NCBI RefSeq assembly: GCF_003403035.1
Contig: NZ_QURN01000005.1
Span: forward strand, 248,001-312,000
Source of the DNA: Mesorhizobium denitrificans
GTDB taxonomy: Bacteria > Pseudomonadota > Alphaproteobacteria > Rhizobiales > Rhizobiaceae
Direction of reading: 5' to 3'
Length of the DNA: 64,000 nt
Part shown: positions 1 through 11,925 of the stretch, piece after piece
Position numbering within the stretch: the first letter of the stretch is position 1
Layout of the letters: each line of letters begins with the position of its first letter
Made by a program: the position numbers and the translations under genes
The notes under the pieces: model-generated
What the model saw: the letters and a program-made list of their open reading frames with translations, nothing else
The model's database searches: none
What the model was told of the DNA's origin: nothing

Positions 1-92
1 GACTCAAATCAGGAAACGCTTGAACCCAAGGAATCATATACTTGATTCGCGCGCAACGCATTTGACTCGGATTGATTCATATTTTTTGAATC
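1..92. promoter_or_regulatory. Cluster of six GANTC (CcrM) sites downstream of murB
   Basis: GANTC pentamers start at 1, 31, 44, 64, 74 and 88, six in 92 bases, where a random sequence would have fewer than one. The last two form a perfect 8-bp inverted repeat, TTGATTCA (72-79) and TGAATCAA (87-94), with a 7-base spacer. GANTC is the target of the alphaproteobacterial cell-cycle methylase CcrM, and methylated sites recruit GcrA. The segment follows the murB stop, where the next dcw genes (ddl, ftsQ, ftsA, ftsZ) would normally lie outside the window, so a methylation-sensitive promoter for them is likely. That role is inferred. Confidence 0.5.
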
Positions 93-141
93 AAATGCCG
101 ATCATCGCGAAATGATGCGCATTAGCAACGGTTTGGCGAAG

Positions 142-1107
142 CTAAAGAAGCTGCCCTAAAAACTCCTGGACCTCACGGCCCAGCTTGAACTCACCAACGC
201 GCTTGATTTCCCATTGCAACCGAATGCCAGAGGTTTCCAGCACGCGGGCGCGCACTGTTTCGCCAAGATATTCGAGGTCGTAGCCGGTCGCGCTGCCGGT
301 GTTGATCATGAAATTGCAATGCATGGGCGACATCTGCGCGCCGCCGATCATCAAGCCGCGACAACCGGCGCGGTCGATCTCTTTCCACGCCGAGGTACCC
401 TCTGGATTCTTGAAGGTGGAGCCGCCCGTTTTCTCGCGAATCGGCTGCACTGTTTCGCGATGATGCTGCACGGCATCCATCGCTGCGCGGATGGTCGCGG
501 CATCTTCGGGATAGCCCTCGAAAACAGCCGACACGAAAATGAAGTCGGCAGGAGCGGAAGAGTGGCGATAGGCATAACCCATATCCGCATTTGAAAGCGT
601 ATGGACATTGCCTTGGCGATCTAGCGCGCGCACCTCGATGACCCGCTCGCGGGTTTCGACGCCATTTGCGCCGGCGTTCATGCGCAGTGCGCCGCCGATG
701 GCGCCCGGAATGCCGTGGTAGAAATGAAAACCGCCAATGCCGGAGTCGAGCGCGAGCGCTGCGACCCGCTTGTCGGGACAGGCGGCCCCTGCCCTGATGC
801 GCGTATCCGAAATGCGTTCGGCCTCACCAAAGCCTTTGGCGGAAAGCCGGATCACCACGCCACGTACGCCGCCTTCGCGAACAAGCAGGTTCGACCCGAC
901 ACCCACAACCAGCAACGGCACATCAGCCGGAAGAAGTTTCAGAAAGGCAGCGAGATCGGCCTCGTCTGCCGGTTGAAAAAGAATATCTGCTTTACCGCCC
1001 GCGCGGAACCACGTGATCTTGTCCATCTCGGCATCCGGCGTGAGACGGCCCTGAATGGCTGATAGCTGATCGCCGAGGCGTGCGAGAAGATCCTGCCCGC
1101 GACTCAT
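142..1107 (-). CDS. murB: UDP-N-acetylenolpyruvoylglucosamine reductase MurB
   Basis: MurB reduces UDP-GlcNAc-enolpyruvate to UDP-MurNAc with NADPH and FAD in the cytoplasm, the second committed step of peptidoglycan precursor synthesis. The 321-residue protein has the FAD-binding region [13 protein letters not shown] (about 68-80), the catalytic serine in GGSTFKNPE (Ser230) and the late glutamate in LQWEIKR (Glu300). The start chosen is the ATG at 1107, which overlaps the murC stop in an ATGA junction; an in-frame upstream start at 1149 would overlap murC by more than 40 bases and is less likely. It is the last dcw gene visible, and ddl is expected just outside the window. Confidence 0.96.
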   Translation of the reverse strand: MSRGQDLLARLGDQLSAIQGRLTPDAEMDKITWFRAGGKADILFQPADEADLAAFLKLLPADVPLLVVGVGSNLLVREGGVRGVVIRLSAKGFGEAERISDTRIRAGAACPDKRVAALALDSGIGGFHFYHGIPGAIGGALRMNAGANGVETRERVIEVRALDRQGNVHTLSNADMGYAYRHSSAPADFIFVSAVFEGYPEDAATIRAAMDAVQHHRETVQPIREKTGGSTFKNPEGTSAWKEIDRAGCRGLMIGGAQMSPMHCNFMINTGSATGYDLEYLGETVRARVLETSGIRLQWEIKRVGEFKLGREVQEFLGQLL

Positions 1108-2510
1108 GCGGCCTCGCTTTCCAATTCCTTCGGAAGCGCATAGGCCCAATTCGTGATGTTGCCTGCGCCGAGGAAAACGACAAAATCGCCATCTTTCGCG
1201 AGCTTGCGCACCAGCGGCGCGATTTCTGTAGGACTTTCAATCAGGCGCGCGTCGCGATGTCCGCCGGAGCGAATGCGCGAAACGAGCGCTTGCGAGTTCA
1301 CGCCTTCAATCGGGTCTTCGCCAGCCGGATAAACGGGCGCGACCAGAACGGTGTCTGCGTCGTTGAAACAGGCGGAAAATTCATCAAAAAGGTCACGCAG
1401 GCGTGTGAAGCGATGCGGTTGGGCGATAGCAATGATGCGGCCTTTGGTGGCATCGCGTGCCGCGCTGAGCACCGCCTTGATCTCAACCGGATGGTGTCCA
1501 TAGTCGTCGAAGACGTGGACGCCATTCCAGTTGCCGGTCGGTGTAAAACGGCGCTTCACACCACCGAACGACGAAAGCCCGCGTTTGACGGCCTCATCAT
1601 CGAGCCCGAGCTCATGCGCAACGGCGATTGCCGCAGTGGCGTTTGAAACGTTGTGCCGTCCCGGCATGGGCAATGACAAATCCTTGATTGTCGTATGCTG
1701 GCCGCTCTTGCGATCACGGATCACAACGTCGAAGCGCGAGGTCGCGCCCTCCATGCGGTGATTGGTGAACCGCACATCGGCCTGCGCATTTTCGCCGTAG
1801 GTTATGACGCGGCGATCTTCGATGCGCGAGACAAGCGCCTGCACTTCCGGGTGGTCAGTGCACATGACGCCGAAGCCATAGAACGGAACGTTTTCGACAA
1901 ACTGGCGGAACGCCTCGCGCACCTTGTCGAAGGTGCCGTAATGATCGAGATGCTCGGGGTCGATATTGGTGACAACAGCGATGTCCGCGGGCAGCTTGAG
2001 GAACGTCCCGTCGCTCTCGTCGGCTTCCACCACCATCCACTCACCCTCGCCCATGCGTGCGTTGGTCCCGTAAGCGTTGATGATGCCGCCATTGATAACG
2101 GTCGGGTCCAGACCACCGGCTTCCAGCAGTGTAGCGACCATTGACGTTGTAGTGGTTTTGCCATGCGTGCCACCAATGGCGACCGCCTGGCGGAAGCGCA
2201 TAAGTTCCGCCAGCATTTCAGCGCGACGAACGATTGGCAGCAGCTTTTCGCGGGCAGCAATCAGTTCGGGATTGCTTTTCTTGATGGCAGTGGAAACAAC
2301 GACGACTTCCGCATCGCCAATGTTTTCCGCCCGATGTCCAACAAAGCACTCGATGCCCTTGGCGCGCAGGCGCTGCACATTGGCGCTGTCGGCCTGATCG
2401 GAACCCTGCACACGATAGCCCAGATTGTGCAGGACTTCGGCAATACCGCTCATGCCGATGCCGCCAATGCCAATGAAATGCACCAGCCCTATCGTTTGCG
2501 GCATCTTCAT
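1104..2510 (-). CDS. murC: UDP-N-acetylmuramate--L-alanine ligase MurC
   Basis: MurC adds L-alanine to UDP-MurNAc using ATP, the first amino acid of the stem peptide. The 468-residue protein has the Mur-ligase N-terminal nucleotide fold ([14 protein letters not shown], about 14-27), the ATP P-loop GTHGKTTTT (114-122) and the Mur ligase central and C-terminal domains in order, at the normal family length. Its start overlaps the murG stop by ATGA and its stop overlaps the murB start by ATGA, so translation along murG-murC-murB is probably coupled. A second methionine two codons downstream is an equally possible start. Confidence 0.97.
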   Translation of the reverse strand: MKMPQTIGLVHFIGIGGIGMSGIAEVLHNLGYRVQGSDQADSANVQRLRAKGIECFVGHRAENIGDAEVVVVSTAIKKSNPELIAAREKLLPIVRRAEMLAELMRFRQAVAIGGTHGKTTTTSMVATLLEAGGLDPTVINGGIINAYGTNARMGEGEWMVVEADESDGTFLKLPADIAVVTNIDPEHLDHYGTFDKVREAFRQFVENVPFYGFGVMCTDHPEVQALVSRIEDRRVITYGENAQADVRFTNHRMEGATSRFDVVIRDRKSGQHTTIKDLSLPMPGRHNVSNATAAIAVAHELGLDDEAVKRGLSSFGGVKRRFTPTGNWNGVHVFDDYGHHPVEIKAVLSAARDATKGRIIAIAQPHRFTRLRDLFDEFSACFNDADTVLVAPVYPAGEDPIEGVNSQALVSRIRSGGHRDARLIESPTEIAPLVRKLAKDGDFVVFLGAGNITNWAYALPKELESEAA

Positions 2511-3637
2511 GCGCTGGTTTCCTTCCTGAACGTTTCCAAGGATGCACGGCTGGCGACGGCCTCTGCGAGATCGGCCAACAACTGCGCAGCGTGTGGCCTG
2601 CCCACTGAAAGCGACGCAGCCGCCATGGTCGCGAGTCGCGTTGGGCTTGTCATAAAGGCGAAAATCAATTCCGCAAGACGCTCCGGCGAAAGCGTGGATT
2701 GCTGGTGGACCTCTGCGCCGCCCGCAGCCTCCAGTGCAGCGGCGTTTGCGGCCTGATCGTGGTCGAGCGCGTGCGGATATGGAACCAGCATTGCGGGGCG
2801 ACCAATGATGCCGATTTCGGAAACGGTGGATGCGCCCGAACGCGCAATGACGAGTTGAGTATCAGCAATGCGCTGCGCCATATCGGTGAAGAAGGGCGAG
2901 ACGTCCGCCTGTACACCGAGTGCAGCATAAGCCGCAATAACGCCTTCGGCATCTTCCTTGCGAGCCTGCTGGGTCAGCACGAGCCGCTTGCGTTCACTGG
3001 CCGGAAGCTTGGCGATTGCTGCCGGAACAGCTTGAGAAAAGAACTGCGCGCCTTGGCTGCCGCCAAACACCAGCAGGCTGAACGGATCGGCGGACCGCGC
3101 TTGCACGTAAGGCGCGCCAGCTAGAGCCAGCACGGCGGGACGCACGGGATTGCCGGTTACGAAGGTCTTTTCCGCGTAGCCCGATTTGGCGGGATCGAGG
3201 AAGCCGCCTGCTATTGCCGTAACGCGACCAGCCAAGGCGCGGTTTGCGCGACCCATGACGGCGTTTTGCTCGTGTATCAGGCTTGGCACCCCGCGCCGGG
3301 TCGCAGCGAAGAGCGGCGGCAGAGTAGGATAGCCCCCAAAGCCGATCACCACTGCGGGGTCGATTTTCTTGATAACGCCCGATGCCTGCCGGACACCCTT
3401 CCAGATGGTCCAAAAGGATTTCGCCAGAGCGACCGGATTCTTGGAGCCAAATGTTGCCGACGCAATCGGATGAATCGCATCGGCAGGAAACGATCCGGCA
3501 TAGCGGTTTGCACGATCATCGCTTGCCAGATGCACGGACCACCCGCGCGCCTTCAACTCATGCGCCAGCGCTTCGGCGGGAAACAGATGGCCTCCCGTAC
3601 CGCCTGCCGCAAGCAATGCGGTGCGCTTCGCCATCAC
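2507..3637 (-). CDS. murG: Lipid II synthase MurG (GlcNAc transferase)
   Basis: MurG transfers GlcNAc from UDP-GlcNAc to lipid I on the inner face of the cytoplasmic membrane to give lipid II. The 376-residue GT28-type protein starts with the glycine-rich [14 protein letters not shown] loop (about 12-25) and has the C-terminal [10 protein letters not shown] and [12 protein letters not shown] motifs that bind the nucleotide sugar. The first possible start is GTG at 3637 (a GTGA overlap with the ftsW stop); the next codon is ATG at 3634, giving TGATG. Either start keeps tight coupling with ftsW. There is nothing unusual in length or motif content. Confidence 0.97.
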   Translation of the reverse strand: MMAKRTALLAAGGTGGHLFPAEALAHELKARGWSVHLASDDRANRYAGSFPADAIHPIASATFGSKNPVALAKSFWTIWKGVRQASGVIKKIDPAVVIGFGGYPTLPPLFAATRRGVPSLIHEQNAVMGRANRALAGRVTAIAGGFLDPAKSGYAEKTFVTGNPVRPAVLALAGAPYVQARSADPFSLLVFGGSQGAQFFSQAVPAAIAKLPASERKRLVLTQQARKEDAEGVIAAYAALGVQADVSPFFTDMAQRIADTQLVIARSGASTVSEIGIIGRPAMLVPYPHALDHDQAANAAALEAAGGAEVHQQSTLSPERLAELIFAFMTSPTRLATMAAASLSVGRPHAAQLLADLAEAVASRASLETFRKETSA

Positions 3638-4782
3638 TCAGCCGGAACCAGAGTGCGTGGCATGGAAAGCCGATGGTTCTTGAGCTTTTCAGGTCCGCGC
3701 CTCGTGAGCGCCAGCACCATGCCCATCGAAATTGCAATAGCGATCAGCGAAGAACCGCCATAGGAAATGAATGGCAGCGTCATGCCCTTTGCGGGCAGCA
3801 ATTGCAGGTTCACACCCATATTGATGATGGACTGGAAGCCGAACACCGTGACCAGACCGGCGACGGCCAGCCGAGTGAACTCATCATGCTCCTTGAGCGC
3901 AATCTTCATGCCACGCAGGACGATGAAAGCGAAGATGGACATGATGAGCATGCACGCCATAATGCCGAACTCTTCGCCCGCAACGGAAAACACGAAGTCT
4001 GCGTGGCTGTCGGGGATCATGCGCTTCACGACGCCTTCACCGGGGCCAACACCGAACCAGCCGCCGGCGATTACCGCATCGCGGCCCATATCGACCTGAT
4101 ACATATCACCCTCGCCCGACAGGAATCGGTCGAGACGGCTCGCGACGTGGGGGAAGATCGTATAGGCGGCGAATGCACCTGTTACGCCGACGCCGCCGAA
4201 TAGCGCGATCCAGAACCACGACATGCCCGCGAGGAAGAACATCACGCCCCACGTGCCGAGCGTGAGCATGGTTTGACCGAGATCGGGTTGAAGCACGAGC
4301 AGGCTGATGACAACCGCAAGCAATCCAATTGCCAGTATATTGCCGGGAATTGTGCGCTTGGCCTGCTCCGCAAACAGCCATGCGCAGATGACGACGAAGG
4401 CGGGCTTGAGGAACTCGGAGGGCTGAACAGAAAGGCCGCCGAACGATAGCCAGCGCCGCGCGCCCTTCACTTCCACACCCATGAACAGCACAGCAACCAT
4501 CATGACGAGGAATATTCCGAGCATGATGAGCGCCATGCGCCTGACTTGCCGGGGCGAGAGAAATGAAACCGCAAGCATCGCACCGAGCGCCGGGATCATG
4601 AACATGATCTGGCGGGTCGCAAAATGGAACGTATCCAGACCGATGCGATCCGCGACGGCGGGGCTGGCCGCGAAGGACAGCACAATGCCTAACCCCATGA
4701 GCGATAGAAACGCCGCGAGAAACCAGCGATCAACAGTCCACCACCAGGTGGCAACAGGGCTTTTATCCAGACGGCTCAGCAT
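3634..4782 (-). CDS. ftsW: SEDS peptidoglycan glycosyltransferase FtsW
   Basis: FtsW is the division-specific SEDS polymerase that works with FtsI at the septum to polymerise lipid II. The 382-residue protein is an integral membrane protein with about ten hydrophobic segments and the late SEDS signature [18 protein letters not shown]. It has a short cytoplasmic N-terminus with a WWWTVDRW stretch. Its start shares one base with the murD stop (TAATG), and it overlaps murG at the other end. Its place between murD and murG marks it as FtsW rather than the elongation paralogue RodA. Confidence 0.96.
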   Translation of the reverse strand: MLSRLDKSPVATWWWTVDRWFLAAFLSLMGLGIVLSFAASPAVADRIGLDTFHFATRQIMFMIPALGAMLAVSFLSPRQVRRMALIMLGIFLVMMVAVLFMGVEVKGARRWLSFGGLSVQPSEFLKPAFVVICAWLFAEQAKRTIPGNILAIGLLAVVISLLVLQPDLGQTMLTLGTWGVMFFLAGMSWFWIALFGGVGVTGAFAAYTIFPHVASRLDRFLSGEGDMYQVDMGRDAVIAGGWFGVGPGEGVVKRMIPDSHADFVFSVAGEEFGIMACMLIMSIFAFIVLRGMKIALKEHDEFTRLAVAGLVTVFGFQSIINMGVNLQLLPAKGMTLPFISYGGSSLIAIAISMGMVLALTRRGPEKLKNHRLSMPRTLVPAE

Positions 4783-6179
4783 TATTCCCCTCCGAGCAGT
4801 GTGATACCTTCAATCGAGTGGACAGCCTTGCGGAAGGCGTCCCCACGGACCTCGAAATTCTTGAATTGATCGAAGCTGGCACAGGCAGGCGATAACAGCA
4901 CAACCACCTCTCCGCTTTCGTCCTTTGCGGCATCCTGCGCGGCGTGTTCCACGGCTGCCGTGAGCGTGCCGGAAATCTCGTATGGTACCGAGCCGCCGAG
5001 CGTAGCGGAAAAAGCCGGTGCGGCCTCGCCAATCAAGTAGGCACGAGCGATTCGCGGAAAGAGGCCGCGCAACGGTTCTATGCCACCCTCTTTCGGCAAG
5101 CCGCCCGCAATCCAATAGATGCGCGGGAAGCTGGACAGCGCGGGCGCAGAAGCATCCGCATTGGTGGCCTTGGAGTCGTTGACGAACAGGACATTGTCCT
5201 TGCGTCCAACCTGTTCCATGCGATGCGCAAGACCCGGAAAGCTCTCCAGACCTGACTGGATTTCGCCCAGATCAAGCCCAACCGCGAGGCAAGCTACAAC
5301 GGCAGCCAGCGCGTTTTGCGCATTGTGCTGCCCGCGCAACGAGCCAATACCTTCGAGGAAAGCGATACGGCTGTAATGGCCGTCCTTCGCCTCCATCAAA
5401 TCCGTGCCCTCTGCGTAATATCCATCGGTAAGCGAAAGACGCTTGGAAATGCGCACGACCTTGCGACCTGCCAGTTCGAGCCTGTCCGCGATTTGCGCGC
5501 AGAATGGATCGTCCACGCCGACAATGGCTGTCTGCGAACCACCGACCAACTGTTCCTTGATGGCCGCGTAACGCTGCATCGTGCCGTGACGGTCAAGGTG
5601 GTCCGGCGTGAGGTTGAGCAGCACGCCTGCCGTCGGATTGATCGAAGGTGCGAGGTCGATCTGATAGGACGAGCACTCGATAACGTAAAAGCGGCTCGGC
5701 GCAGGCGGATCGAGTGTCATGACTGCACGGCCAATATTGCCGCCCATCTGCGCATCACGACCGGCTGATCTGAGAATATGCGCGGTGAGCGCCGTGGTTG
5801 TTGACTTGCCGTTCGTGCCGGTGATGGCGAAGAATGGCGCATCCGGCGCGCGAAGATTGCGCTCTCGCACGAATAATTCGACATCACCGATGATCTCGAC
5901 ACCCGCGGCGCGGGCCAACTCGACTGTCCAATGGGGCTTGGGATGCGTGAGCGGAACGCCCGGCGACAGCACGAATGAGCAGAAGCGCGACCAGTCCTCG
6001 CCACGCAGATCGCCAACAGGAAGACCTTCGTCTTCCGCCTTTGCCACGCTTTCGGGGTTGTCATCCCAACAAACGACCTGAGCGCCGCCTTCGATAAGCG
6101 AGCGTGCCGTGGCCATGCCGGAACCGCCAAGCCCGAAGAGAGCTACCCGCCTGCCGCTAAAGGACGACGCTGGAATCAC
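4782..6179 (-). CDS. murD: UDP-MurNAc-L-alanine--D-glutamate ligase MurD
   Basis: MurD adds D-glutamate to UDP-MurNAc-L-Ala with ATP. The 465-residue protein has the N-terminal glycine-rich fold ([14 protein letters not shown], about 12-25), the P-loop [11 protein letters not shown] (about 119-129) and a full C-terminal Mur ligase domain. The start codon is GTG at 6179, because no ATG occurs before the conserved N-terminus; the mraY stop lies only four bases upstream. Its stop shares a base with the ftsW ATG. The length is normal for the family. Confidence 0.96.
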   Translation of the reverse strand: MIPASSFSGRRVALFGLGGSGMATARSLIEGGAQVVCWDDNPESVAKAEDEGLPVGDLRGEDWSRFCSFVLSPGVPLTHPKPHWTVELARAAGVEIIGDVELFVRERNLRAPDAPFFAITGTNGKSTTTALTAHILRSAGRDAQMGGNIGRAVMTLDPPAPSRFYVIECSSYQIDLAPSINPTAGVLLNLTPDHLDRHGTMQRYAAIKEQLVGGSQTAIVGVDDPFCAQIADRLELAGRKVVRISKRLSLTDGYYAEGTDLMEAKDGHYSRIAFLEGIGSLRGQHNAQNALAAVVACLAVGLDLGEIQSGLESFPGLAHRMEQVGRKDNVLFVNDSKATNADASAPALSSFPRIYWIAGGLPKEGGIEPLRGLFPRIARAYLIGEAAPAFSATLGGSVPYEISGTLTAAVEHAAQDAAKDESGEVVVLLSPACASFDQFKNFEVRGDAFRKAVHSIEGITLLGGE

Positions 6180-6183
6180 GATA

Positions 6184-7266
6184 CTACCTCAGCTTGAGGG
6201 TGGAGAGGCCGAGGAGCGCGAGAATGACGGCGATGATCCAGAAGCGGATCACGACCTGACTCTCCGTCCAGCCGAGTTTTTCGAAATGGTGATGAATCGG
6301 GGCCATCAGGAAGACCCGCTTGCCGGTCATCTTGAATACGCCGACCTGAATGATGACCGACAGCGCTTCCATGACGAACAGGCCTCCGACGATCGCAAGC
6401 ACGATCTCGTGCTTGATCGCTACCGCGATGGTGCCAATGAGCCCGCCGAGCGCGAGCGAACCCGTGTCGCCCATGAAGATCGCGGCGGGCGGAGCGTTGA
6501 ACCATAAAAAGCCGAGGCCCGCGCCAATGACCGAGCCAAGCACAACGGCGAGTTCGCCGGTGCCGGGAACGAAGTGAATTTGCAGATAATCAGCGAAGAC
6601 CGCGTTACCCGAAAGATAAGCGATAACGCCGAAGGTTGCGGCGGCAATCATGATAGGCACGATGGCGAGGCCGTCCAGACCGTCGGTCAGGTTTACCGCA
6701 TTGCCGGCCCCGACAATGACGAAACAGCCAAACGGAACGAAAAACCAGCCGAGATTCAGCAATACGTCTTTAAAGAACGGGAATGTCAGCGAGGTAGAAA
6801 ATGGCGACTGACCGGCCCAGGTGATGATCGTTACAGCCACAGCCGCGATAATGAATTCGATGCCGAGGCGCTTCTTGCCCGAAAGACCGAGATGCGACTG
6901 TTTTGTGACCTTGAGATAGTCGTCATAGAAGCCGATTGCACCGAAACCGAGCGCCACCAGCAGCACCACCCAGACATAAATAGAGGACAGATTTGTCCAA
7001 AGCAGCGTCGAGACGATGATGCCGCTGAGTATCATCAGGCCACCCATTGTCGGGGTGCCCGCCTTCTTGAAATGGGTTTGGGGTCCGTCTGCACGGATTG
7101 GCTGGCCCTTGCCCTGCCTGACGCGCAGCGAATTGATAATCTGGGGTCCAAAAATGAAAACGATCAGCGCTGATGTGATCAGGGCTCCACCGGTGCGGAA
7201 AGTGATGTAGCGAAACACGTTGAAGAACGAGACATGTTCCGCAAAATTGACCAGAAATGTAAGCAT
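6184..7266 (-). CDS. mraY: Phospho-MurNAc-pentapeptide transferase MraY (lipid I synthase)
   Basis: MraY moves phospho-MurNAc-pentapeptide from UDP onto undecaprenyl phosphate in the cytoplasmic membrane, making lipid I. The 360-residue protein has about ten membrane segments and the family motifs FYDDYLKV (cytoplasmic aspartates), [13 protein letters not shown] and the histidine motif [10 protein letters not shown] near the C-terminus. It lies 25 bases after murF and 4 bases before murD in the usual dcw order. All catalytic aspartates expected for the family are visible. Confidence 0.97.
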   Translation of the reverse strand: MLTFLVNFAEHVSFFNVFRYITFRTGGALITSALIVFIFGPQIINSLRVRQGKGQPIRADGPQTHFKKAGTPTMGGLMILSGIIVSTLLWTNLSSIYVWVVLLVALGFGAIGFYDDYLKVTKQSHLGLSGKKRLGIEFIIAAVAVTIITWAGQSPFSTSLTFPFFKDVLLNLGWFFVPFGCFVIVGAGNAVNLTDGLDGLAIVPIMIAAATFGVIAYLSGNAVFADYLQIHFVPGTGELAVVLGSVIGAGLGFLWFNAPPAAIFMGDTGSLALGGLIGTIAVAIKHEIVLAIVGGLFVMEALSVIIQVGVFKMTGKRVFLMAPIHHHFEKLGWTESQVVIRFWIIAVILALLGLSTLKLR

Positions 7267-7291
7267 CGGTCTGGCTTGTCCCCCGCCCCTG

Positions 7292-8725
7292 CTAAGACGC
7301 TTTTGCGTTTCCGGTGTCTGCCGGAAACTGTTTCAGCATTGCATCGACGATTTTGGAAAAGCCCGTCGATTTTGACGACTTAACCACGACCGCATCCCCC
7401 GGCCGCACTGCCGCCAAAACAAGCGGAAGCAATTCATCCGTCTTTGCGCGATACTCGAATTTGATACCTTGAGGCATCGCATCTGCGAGTGCGCGCATGG
7501 CTTCACCGCCCAGAAACACACGCTGCGCGCCTGCATCGACCAGCAATTCGCCAAGCTCGACATGAAGCTTTGGCGAATGATTGCCAAGCTCCAGCATATC
7601 GCCCAGCACGGCGATGCGCTTGCCACGCTCGGGTATTTCCATAGCCTTCAGAAGCGATAGCGCGGCCTGCATGGAAGCTGGATTGGCGTTGTAGCTTTCG
7701 TCGATGAGCGTAAACGCGCCCTTCGGGTGGCGCAGACGATGGCGCTTACCACGACCGGCCTCGGCTTTGAGATCGCCCAGCGCGAGAGCCACAGCAGGAA
7801 GTGCTGCGCCAACAAGGTGCGCACAGGCAAGAACGGCAAGCGCGTTTTGCACCATGTGACGACCTGCAGCGCCGACGCGCGCCAGAATTTCCTTGCCGCC
7901 AATCTTCGCGACAAACGTGGAATGATCAGAGTGCAGCTTTATATCAAGCAGCCGATAGGTTGCGCGGATATGCTCACCGAAAAAGGCGATGTTCTTCACG
8001 CCAGCCGCAGTGGCGTCTTTCTCCAGCGATTTCCAATGCGCATCGTCGCGATTGATAAGCGCAGTCCCGTTCGGAACCAGTCCCTCGAAAATCTCAGCCT
8101 TGGCCTTGGCAATTTCTGCAAGGTTCTTGAAATGGCCAAGATGCGCAGCTGCAATAAGCGTGACCAACGCAACATGCGGACGAACCATCTTGACCAGCGG
8201 ACGGATTTCATCCGGGTGGTTCATACCGATTTCAAAGATCGCATATTGGCAATCGGCGGGCATACGCGCGAGGCTAAGCGGCACACCCCAATGATTGTTG
8301 AAAGACTTGTCCGAGGCGTGAACTTGCCCAACCGCTGACAAACAGTGGCGCAGCGCTTCCTTGGTGCTGGTTTTGCCCGCAGAACCAGTAACGGCGATTA
8401 CCTTCGCCTTCGTGCGCGCCCGCGCCGCAACGCCGAGCTTTTCCAATGCAGCAAGCACATCCGGCACGACGATCATGGGAATGTTGAGTCGCCCAAGAGC
8501 AGGCAATTTGCCTTCTGAAACAATGAACAGCGCCGCACCCGCTGCGACGGCAGCTGTGATGAAATCATGGCCATCCATCGCATCGCCCTTGATCGCGAAG
8601 AACGCATCGCCCGGCGTCAGGCTGCGGCTGTCGATGGAAATACCGCCAACGCTTTCAGGCATTGTGCCGAACGGCCGGCCGCCAGTCGCTTCAATGATTT
8701 CGTCGGCGGTCCAGAGATGGTTCAT
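7292..8725 (-). CDS. murF: UDP-MurNAc-tripeptide--D-alanyl-D-alanine ligase MurF
   Basis: MurF joins the D-Ala-D-Ala dipeptide to UDP-MurNAc-tripeptide with ATP, finishing the cytoplasmic pentapeptide. The 477-residue protein has the N-terminal substrate domain, the P-loop [10 protein letters not shown] (about 112-121) and the [13 protein letters not shown] motif typical of MurF. The ATG at 8725 is preferred because it forms an ATGA overlap with the murE stop; an in-frame ATG three codons earlier (8734) would also be possible. The family length is normal. Confidence 0.95.
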   Translation of the reverse strand: MNHLWTADEIIEATGGRPFGTMPESVGGISIDSRSLTPGDAFFAIKGDAMDGHDFITAAVAAGAALFIVSEGKLPALGRLNIPMIVVPDVLAALEKLGVAARARTKAKVIAVTGSAGKTSTKEALRHCLSAVGQVHASDKSFNNHWGVPLSLARMPADCQYAIFEIGMNHPDEIRPLVKMVRPHVALVTLIAAAHLGHFKNLAEIAKAKAEIFEGLVPNGTALINRDDAHWKSLEKDATAAGVKNIAFFGEHIRATYRLLDIKLHSDHSTFVAKIGGKEILARVGAAGRHMVQNALAVLACAHLVGAALPAVALALGDLKAEAGRGKRHRLRHPKGAFTLIDESYNANPASMQAALSLLKAMEIPERGKRIAVLGDMLELGNHSPKLHVELGELLVDAGAQRVFLGGEAMRALADAMPQGIKFEYRAKTDELLPLVLAAVRPGDAVVVKSSKSTGFSKIVDAMLKQFPADTGNAKAS

Positions 8726-10176
8726 GCAGACCATTCCTTAAGCGCTTTGCGCACTTCGTCATGATCCGAGAAGGGAAAAGTCTCAGCGCCGATGGTCTGG
8801 CCTTCTTCATGGCCTTTGCCCGCAACAATCAGCGTATCACCCGCCTTGAGCATCGACACGGCTTCGTGAATAGCCTCGCGACGATCGCCGATTTCAATGG
8901 CGCCGGGCGCTGCGGCCATGATTGCCGCGCGAATTTCTGCGGGAACCTCAGAGCGCGGATTATCGTCGGTAACGATGGTCACATCAGCAAGGCGCGTGGC
9001 GATTTCGCCCATAATTGGACGCTTGCCACGATCCCGATCGCCGCCGCAGCCGAAAACCACAATGATGCGACCAGTCGTGAAGGGGCGCACAGAACTCAGC
9101 ACGTTTTCCAATGCATCCGGTTTATGCGCGTAATCGACGTAGGCGGGCGCCCCGGTTGGAGTTGTTCCGACGAGTTCAAGACGGCCAGAAGCGCCCTTTA
9201 ATTTCTCCAAAGCTTTCATGGCCTTGGCGAAGGGAACGCCGGTTGAGATCGCCAGACCCACTGCGACGAGCGCGTTGTAAATCTGGAAGTCACCCGCCAA
9301 TGGCAAATCGACTTCAAAAATCTCACCACCTGCAGCGATTTCCGCACGCTGACGATAGCGCTCGTGCTCGACGCGCTTCAGTTGCAGAAAATCGCCGTGG
9401 CGGCCAACTGTGCGAACATCAAGCCCAGCCGCAGTGGCAGCCTTGATAGCGGGGGTTGAATATGGATCGTCAGCGAAAATGACGGCGGGCGCGCTTTTCG
9501 GAAGCAGCGTATCGAAGAGCCGCATCTTGGCGTTCAGATAGTCCTCGACCGTAGGATGATAATCCATGTGGTCACGACCAAGATTGGTGAAACCGGCAGC
9601 GGCGAGGCGAACACCATCCAAGCGGCGCTGGTCGAGGCCGTGGCTCGAAGCTTCCATCGCGGCGTGGGTAACGCCGGATGTTGCAAGTTCTGACAGCAGT
9701 TTATGCAGCGCGACCGGATCGGGCGTTGTCAGCGAGCCGTAATCGTTACGGCCCGGCGCAACCACGCCGGTCGTACCAATGCTGGCGGCGGCGAGGCCAT
9801 CATACTCCCAGATCTGTCGCGTGAACGAAGCGACCGAGGTTTTGCCGCTAGTGCCTGTAACTGCAACCATCGTAGCAGGCTGCGCTCCATAAAAGCGCGC
9901 CGCAACCAGTGCCAATGCGCGTCGGGGATCTTCTACACGGATGGCGGGAATGGTCAGCGGGCCGAGATCAGCGCCCAGACCGGCAACGATTGCTGCTGCG
10001 CCTTTGCGCGCCGCGTCGGCGGCATAGGCAGCACCATCGGCTTTGGAACCGGCAACCGCAAAAAAAAGCGCCCCCGGTGCAACGTGCCGAGAGTCTGAAG
10101 TAACGCCCGCAACGTCAAAAGCTCCCGAAAGGGAGTTTTCAGAAGGAAGGACATCGGCAAATTCAGAAAAGCGCAT
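8722..10176 (-). CDS. murE: UDP-MurNAc-L-Ala-D-Glu--2,6-diaminopimelate ligase MurE
   Basis: MurE adds the third stem residue. The protein (484 residues) has the P-loop [13 protein letters not shown] (about 106-118) and, late in the chain, the DNPR motif ([11 protein letters not shown]) that marks meso-diaminopimelate-specific enzymes, as expected for a Gram-negative. It lies 33 bases after ftsI and overlaps murF by ATGA. There is no obvious strong ribosome binding site just before the ATG at 10176. Confidence 0.96.
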   Translation of the reverse strand: MRFSEFADVLPSENSLSGAFDVAGVTSDSRHVAPGALFFAVAGSKADGAAYAADAARKGAAAIVAGLGADLGPLTIPAIRVEDPRRALALVAARFYGAQPATMVAVTGTSGKTSVASFTRQIWEYDGLAAASIGTTGVVAPGRNDYGSLTTPDPVALHKLLSELATSGVTHAAMEASSHGLDQRRLDGVRLAAAGFTNLGRDHMDYHPTVEDYLNAKMRLFDTLLPKSAPAVIFADDPYSTPAIKAATAAGLDVRTVGRHGDFLQLKRVEHERYRQRAEIAAGGEIFEVDLPLAGDFQIYNALVAVGLAISTGVPFAKAMKALEKLKGASGRLELVGTTPTGAPAYVDYAHKPDALENVLSSVRPFTTGRIIVVFGCGGDRDRGKRPIMGEIATRLADVTIVTDDNPRSEVPAEIRAAIMAAAPGAIEIGDRREAIHEAVSMLKAGDTLIVAGKGHEEGQTIGAETFPFSDHDEVRKALKEWSA

Positions 10177-10209
10177 GAAATTCGTTCACTAGCTCAGGAA
10201 ATTCTCGAA

Positions 10210-11925
10210 TCATTCATATGATACAAGAGTAACAGGCTCCTCTTGTCTGAAATCAGGCTTAACGCCAAGCATTGACGCAGAACGACGAATAATATTGGCA
10301 ACAATAGGTGCAGCGTTCGAGCCTGCCGTCGCGCCCATGCCTGGTTTTTCGGGTTCTGGCTCATCAATGATCGACAGAACCACATATTGCGGATCGTCCA
10401 TCGGGAAGGCAGCAAGGAACGCATTGAAGCGCTTATTGCTGGAATAACGGCCGTTCACCACCTTTTCGGCCGTGCCGGTTTTACCACCGACGCGATAGCC
10501 TGGGACTTCGGCCTTTTTGCCCGAACCCTTCTCGGCGTTCAGACGATACAGGTAGCGCATGTCCTCGCTGGTTTTCTCGGTGACAACCTGCTTCGAGACA
10601 GCCATTGCCTCATCAAGCGTGCGCGGCAGGAAAGTCGGCGGCATCAACCTTCCGCCATTCATGAGCGCAACCGCACCGACTGCCGTTTGCAGCGGCGTGG
10701 TGGACATGCCGTGACCGAAAGCAATCGTGATCGAATGCACTTTTTTCCATACTTTCGGCTCGGTTGGCTTTGCGACTTCCGGCAGTTCGGTCTGCATACG
10801 ATCCAGCAGGCCCATGCGCTTGAGAAATTCACGGTGGCCTTCAATGCCGACCACATCTGCTTCGCGCGCGGAACCAATGTTGGATGAATAAATAAAGACT
10901 TCCGGCACGCTGAGAATGCGGTTCTTGCCGTGGAAGTCGCGGATGGTGCGGCGCCCGATAACGATGGGACGCCGCGCGTCGAATGTACTGTTGAGATTGA
11001 CCTTGCCGGAATCCAGCGCCATCGCGGTGGTGAAGCTCTTGATGGTCGAGCCCATCTCATAAAGGCCCGCGGACATGCGGTTCAGCTTGTCCTTGTCGTT
11101 TGCGCCCACAGGATTGTTCGGGTCGAAATCCGGCACAGAAGCCATCGCAACAATCTCTCCGGTCTTGGCATTGATGACCACAGCACCAGCGGCGATGGCG
11201 TGGAAACGCTGCATCGCTTGCAGTGCTTCATCACGCACGATGTGCTGCACGCGCAGATCAATGGAAAGCTTGACCGGCTTAAGGTCAGCGGGCGTTGCCA
11301 GGCCGCTTGCCTGCAAATCTGCAAGCCCTTGATCGTCAATGTATTTTTCAAGGCCGGAAATGCCTTGATTATCCCTGTTCGTCAGGCCGACAATATATGA
11401 TGCAACCGGACCGGCAGGATAAAAGCGGCGGTTCTCGGTGCGGAAGCCGATGCCCGGAAGCCCAAGCTGCATAATGTCATTCTGCTGGCGTGGCGAAAGC
11501 TGGCGGCGCAACCAGATGAAACCCTTGCCGCTCTTGAGCTTCTTATAGGTTTCTTCCATCGCGAGATCGGGAAGGACGGTAGAGAGCTTTTCGATTGTTT
11601 CGTCCGCATCGATAATGCGGCGCGGTTCAGCAAAAAGCGAAAAGGTCTTGATGTCGGTCGCAAGTACTGAGCCGTTACGGTCAACGATATCAGGCCGGGA
11701 CGCGGTGATGTGAGCGGCGGGACCACCATCGCCATTGGGATCTTGAAAGCCAAAATAAACGAGCCGACCTGCAATGACCGCGTAGAACAGGAAGAATGCG
11801 CCCATTGCCATGCGCGTGCGATTGCGCGACCTGCCGCCGGAAGGCTGGCGAGTTGCCTCAAAAACCATTTGGGAGGCCGTGGAGACCTTGCCGCTGGATA
11901 GCCTTTTCTTGAGCCAGCCGATCAT
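10210..11925 (-). CDS. ftsI: Peptidoglycan D,D-transpeptidase FtsI (PBP3, class B PBP)
   Basis: FtsI is the septal transpeptidase that cross-links strands made by FtsW. The 571-residue protein has a short basic cytoplasmic tail, one membrane anchor (about 41-60), a pedestal domain and a transpeptidase domain with the catalytic STIK box (Ser293-Lys296), SSN (about 347-349) and KTGT near residue 480. It overlaps ftsL by ATGA, so the two are probably made together; FtsL is its partner in the divisome. No truncation is seen. Confidence 0.96.
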   Translation of the reverse strand: MIGWLKKRLSSGKVSTASQMVFEATRQPSGGRSRNRTRMAMGAFFLFYAVIAGRLVYFGFQDPNGDGGPAAHITASRPDIVDRNGSVLATDIKTFSLFAEPRRIIDADETIEKLSTVLPDLAMEETYKKLKSGKGFIWLRRQLSPRQQNDIMQLGLPGIGFRTENRRFYPAGPVASYIVGLTNRDNQGISGLEKYIDDQGLADLQASGLATPADLKPVKLSIDLRVQHIVRDEALQAMQRFHAIAAGAVVINAKTGEIVAMASVPDFDPNNPVGANDKDKLNRMSAGLYEMGSTIKSFTTAMALDSGKVNLNSTFDARRPIVIGRRTIRDFHGKNRILSVPEVFIYSSNIGSAREADVVGIEGHREFLKRMGLLDRMQTELPEVAKPTEPKVWKKVHSITIAFGHGMSTTPLQTAVGAVALMNGGRLMPPTFLPRTLDEAMAVSKQVVTEKTSEDMRYLYRLNAEKGSGKKAEVPGYRVGGKTGTAEKVVNGRYSSNKRFNAFLAAFPMDDPQYVVLSIIDEPEPEKPGMGATAGSNAAPIVANIIRRSASMLGVKPDFRQEEPVTLVSYE

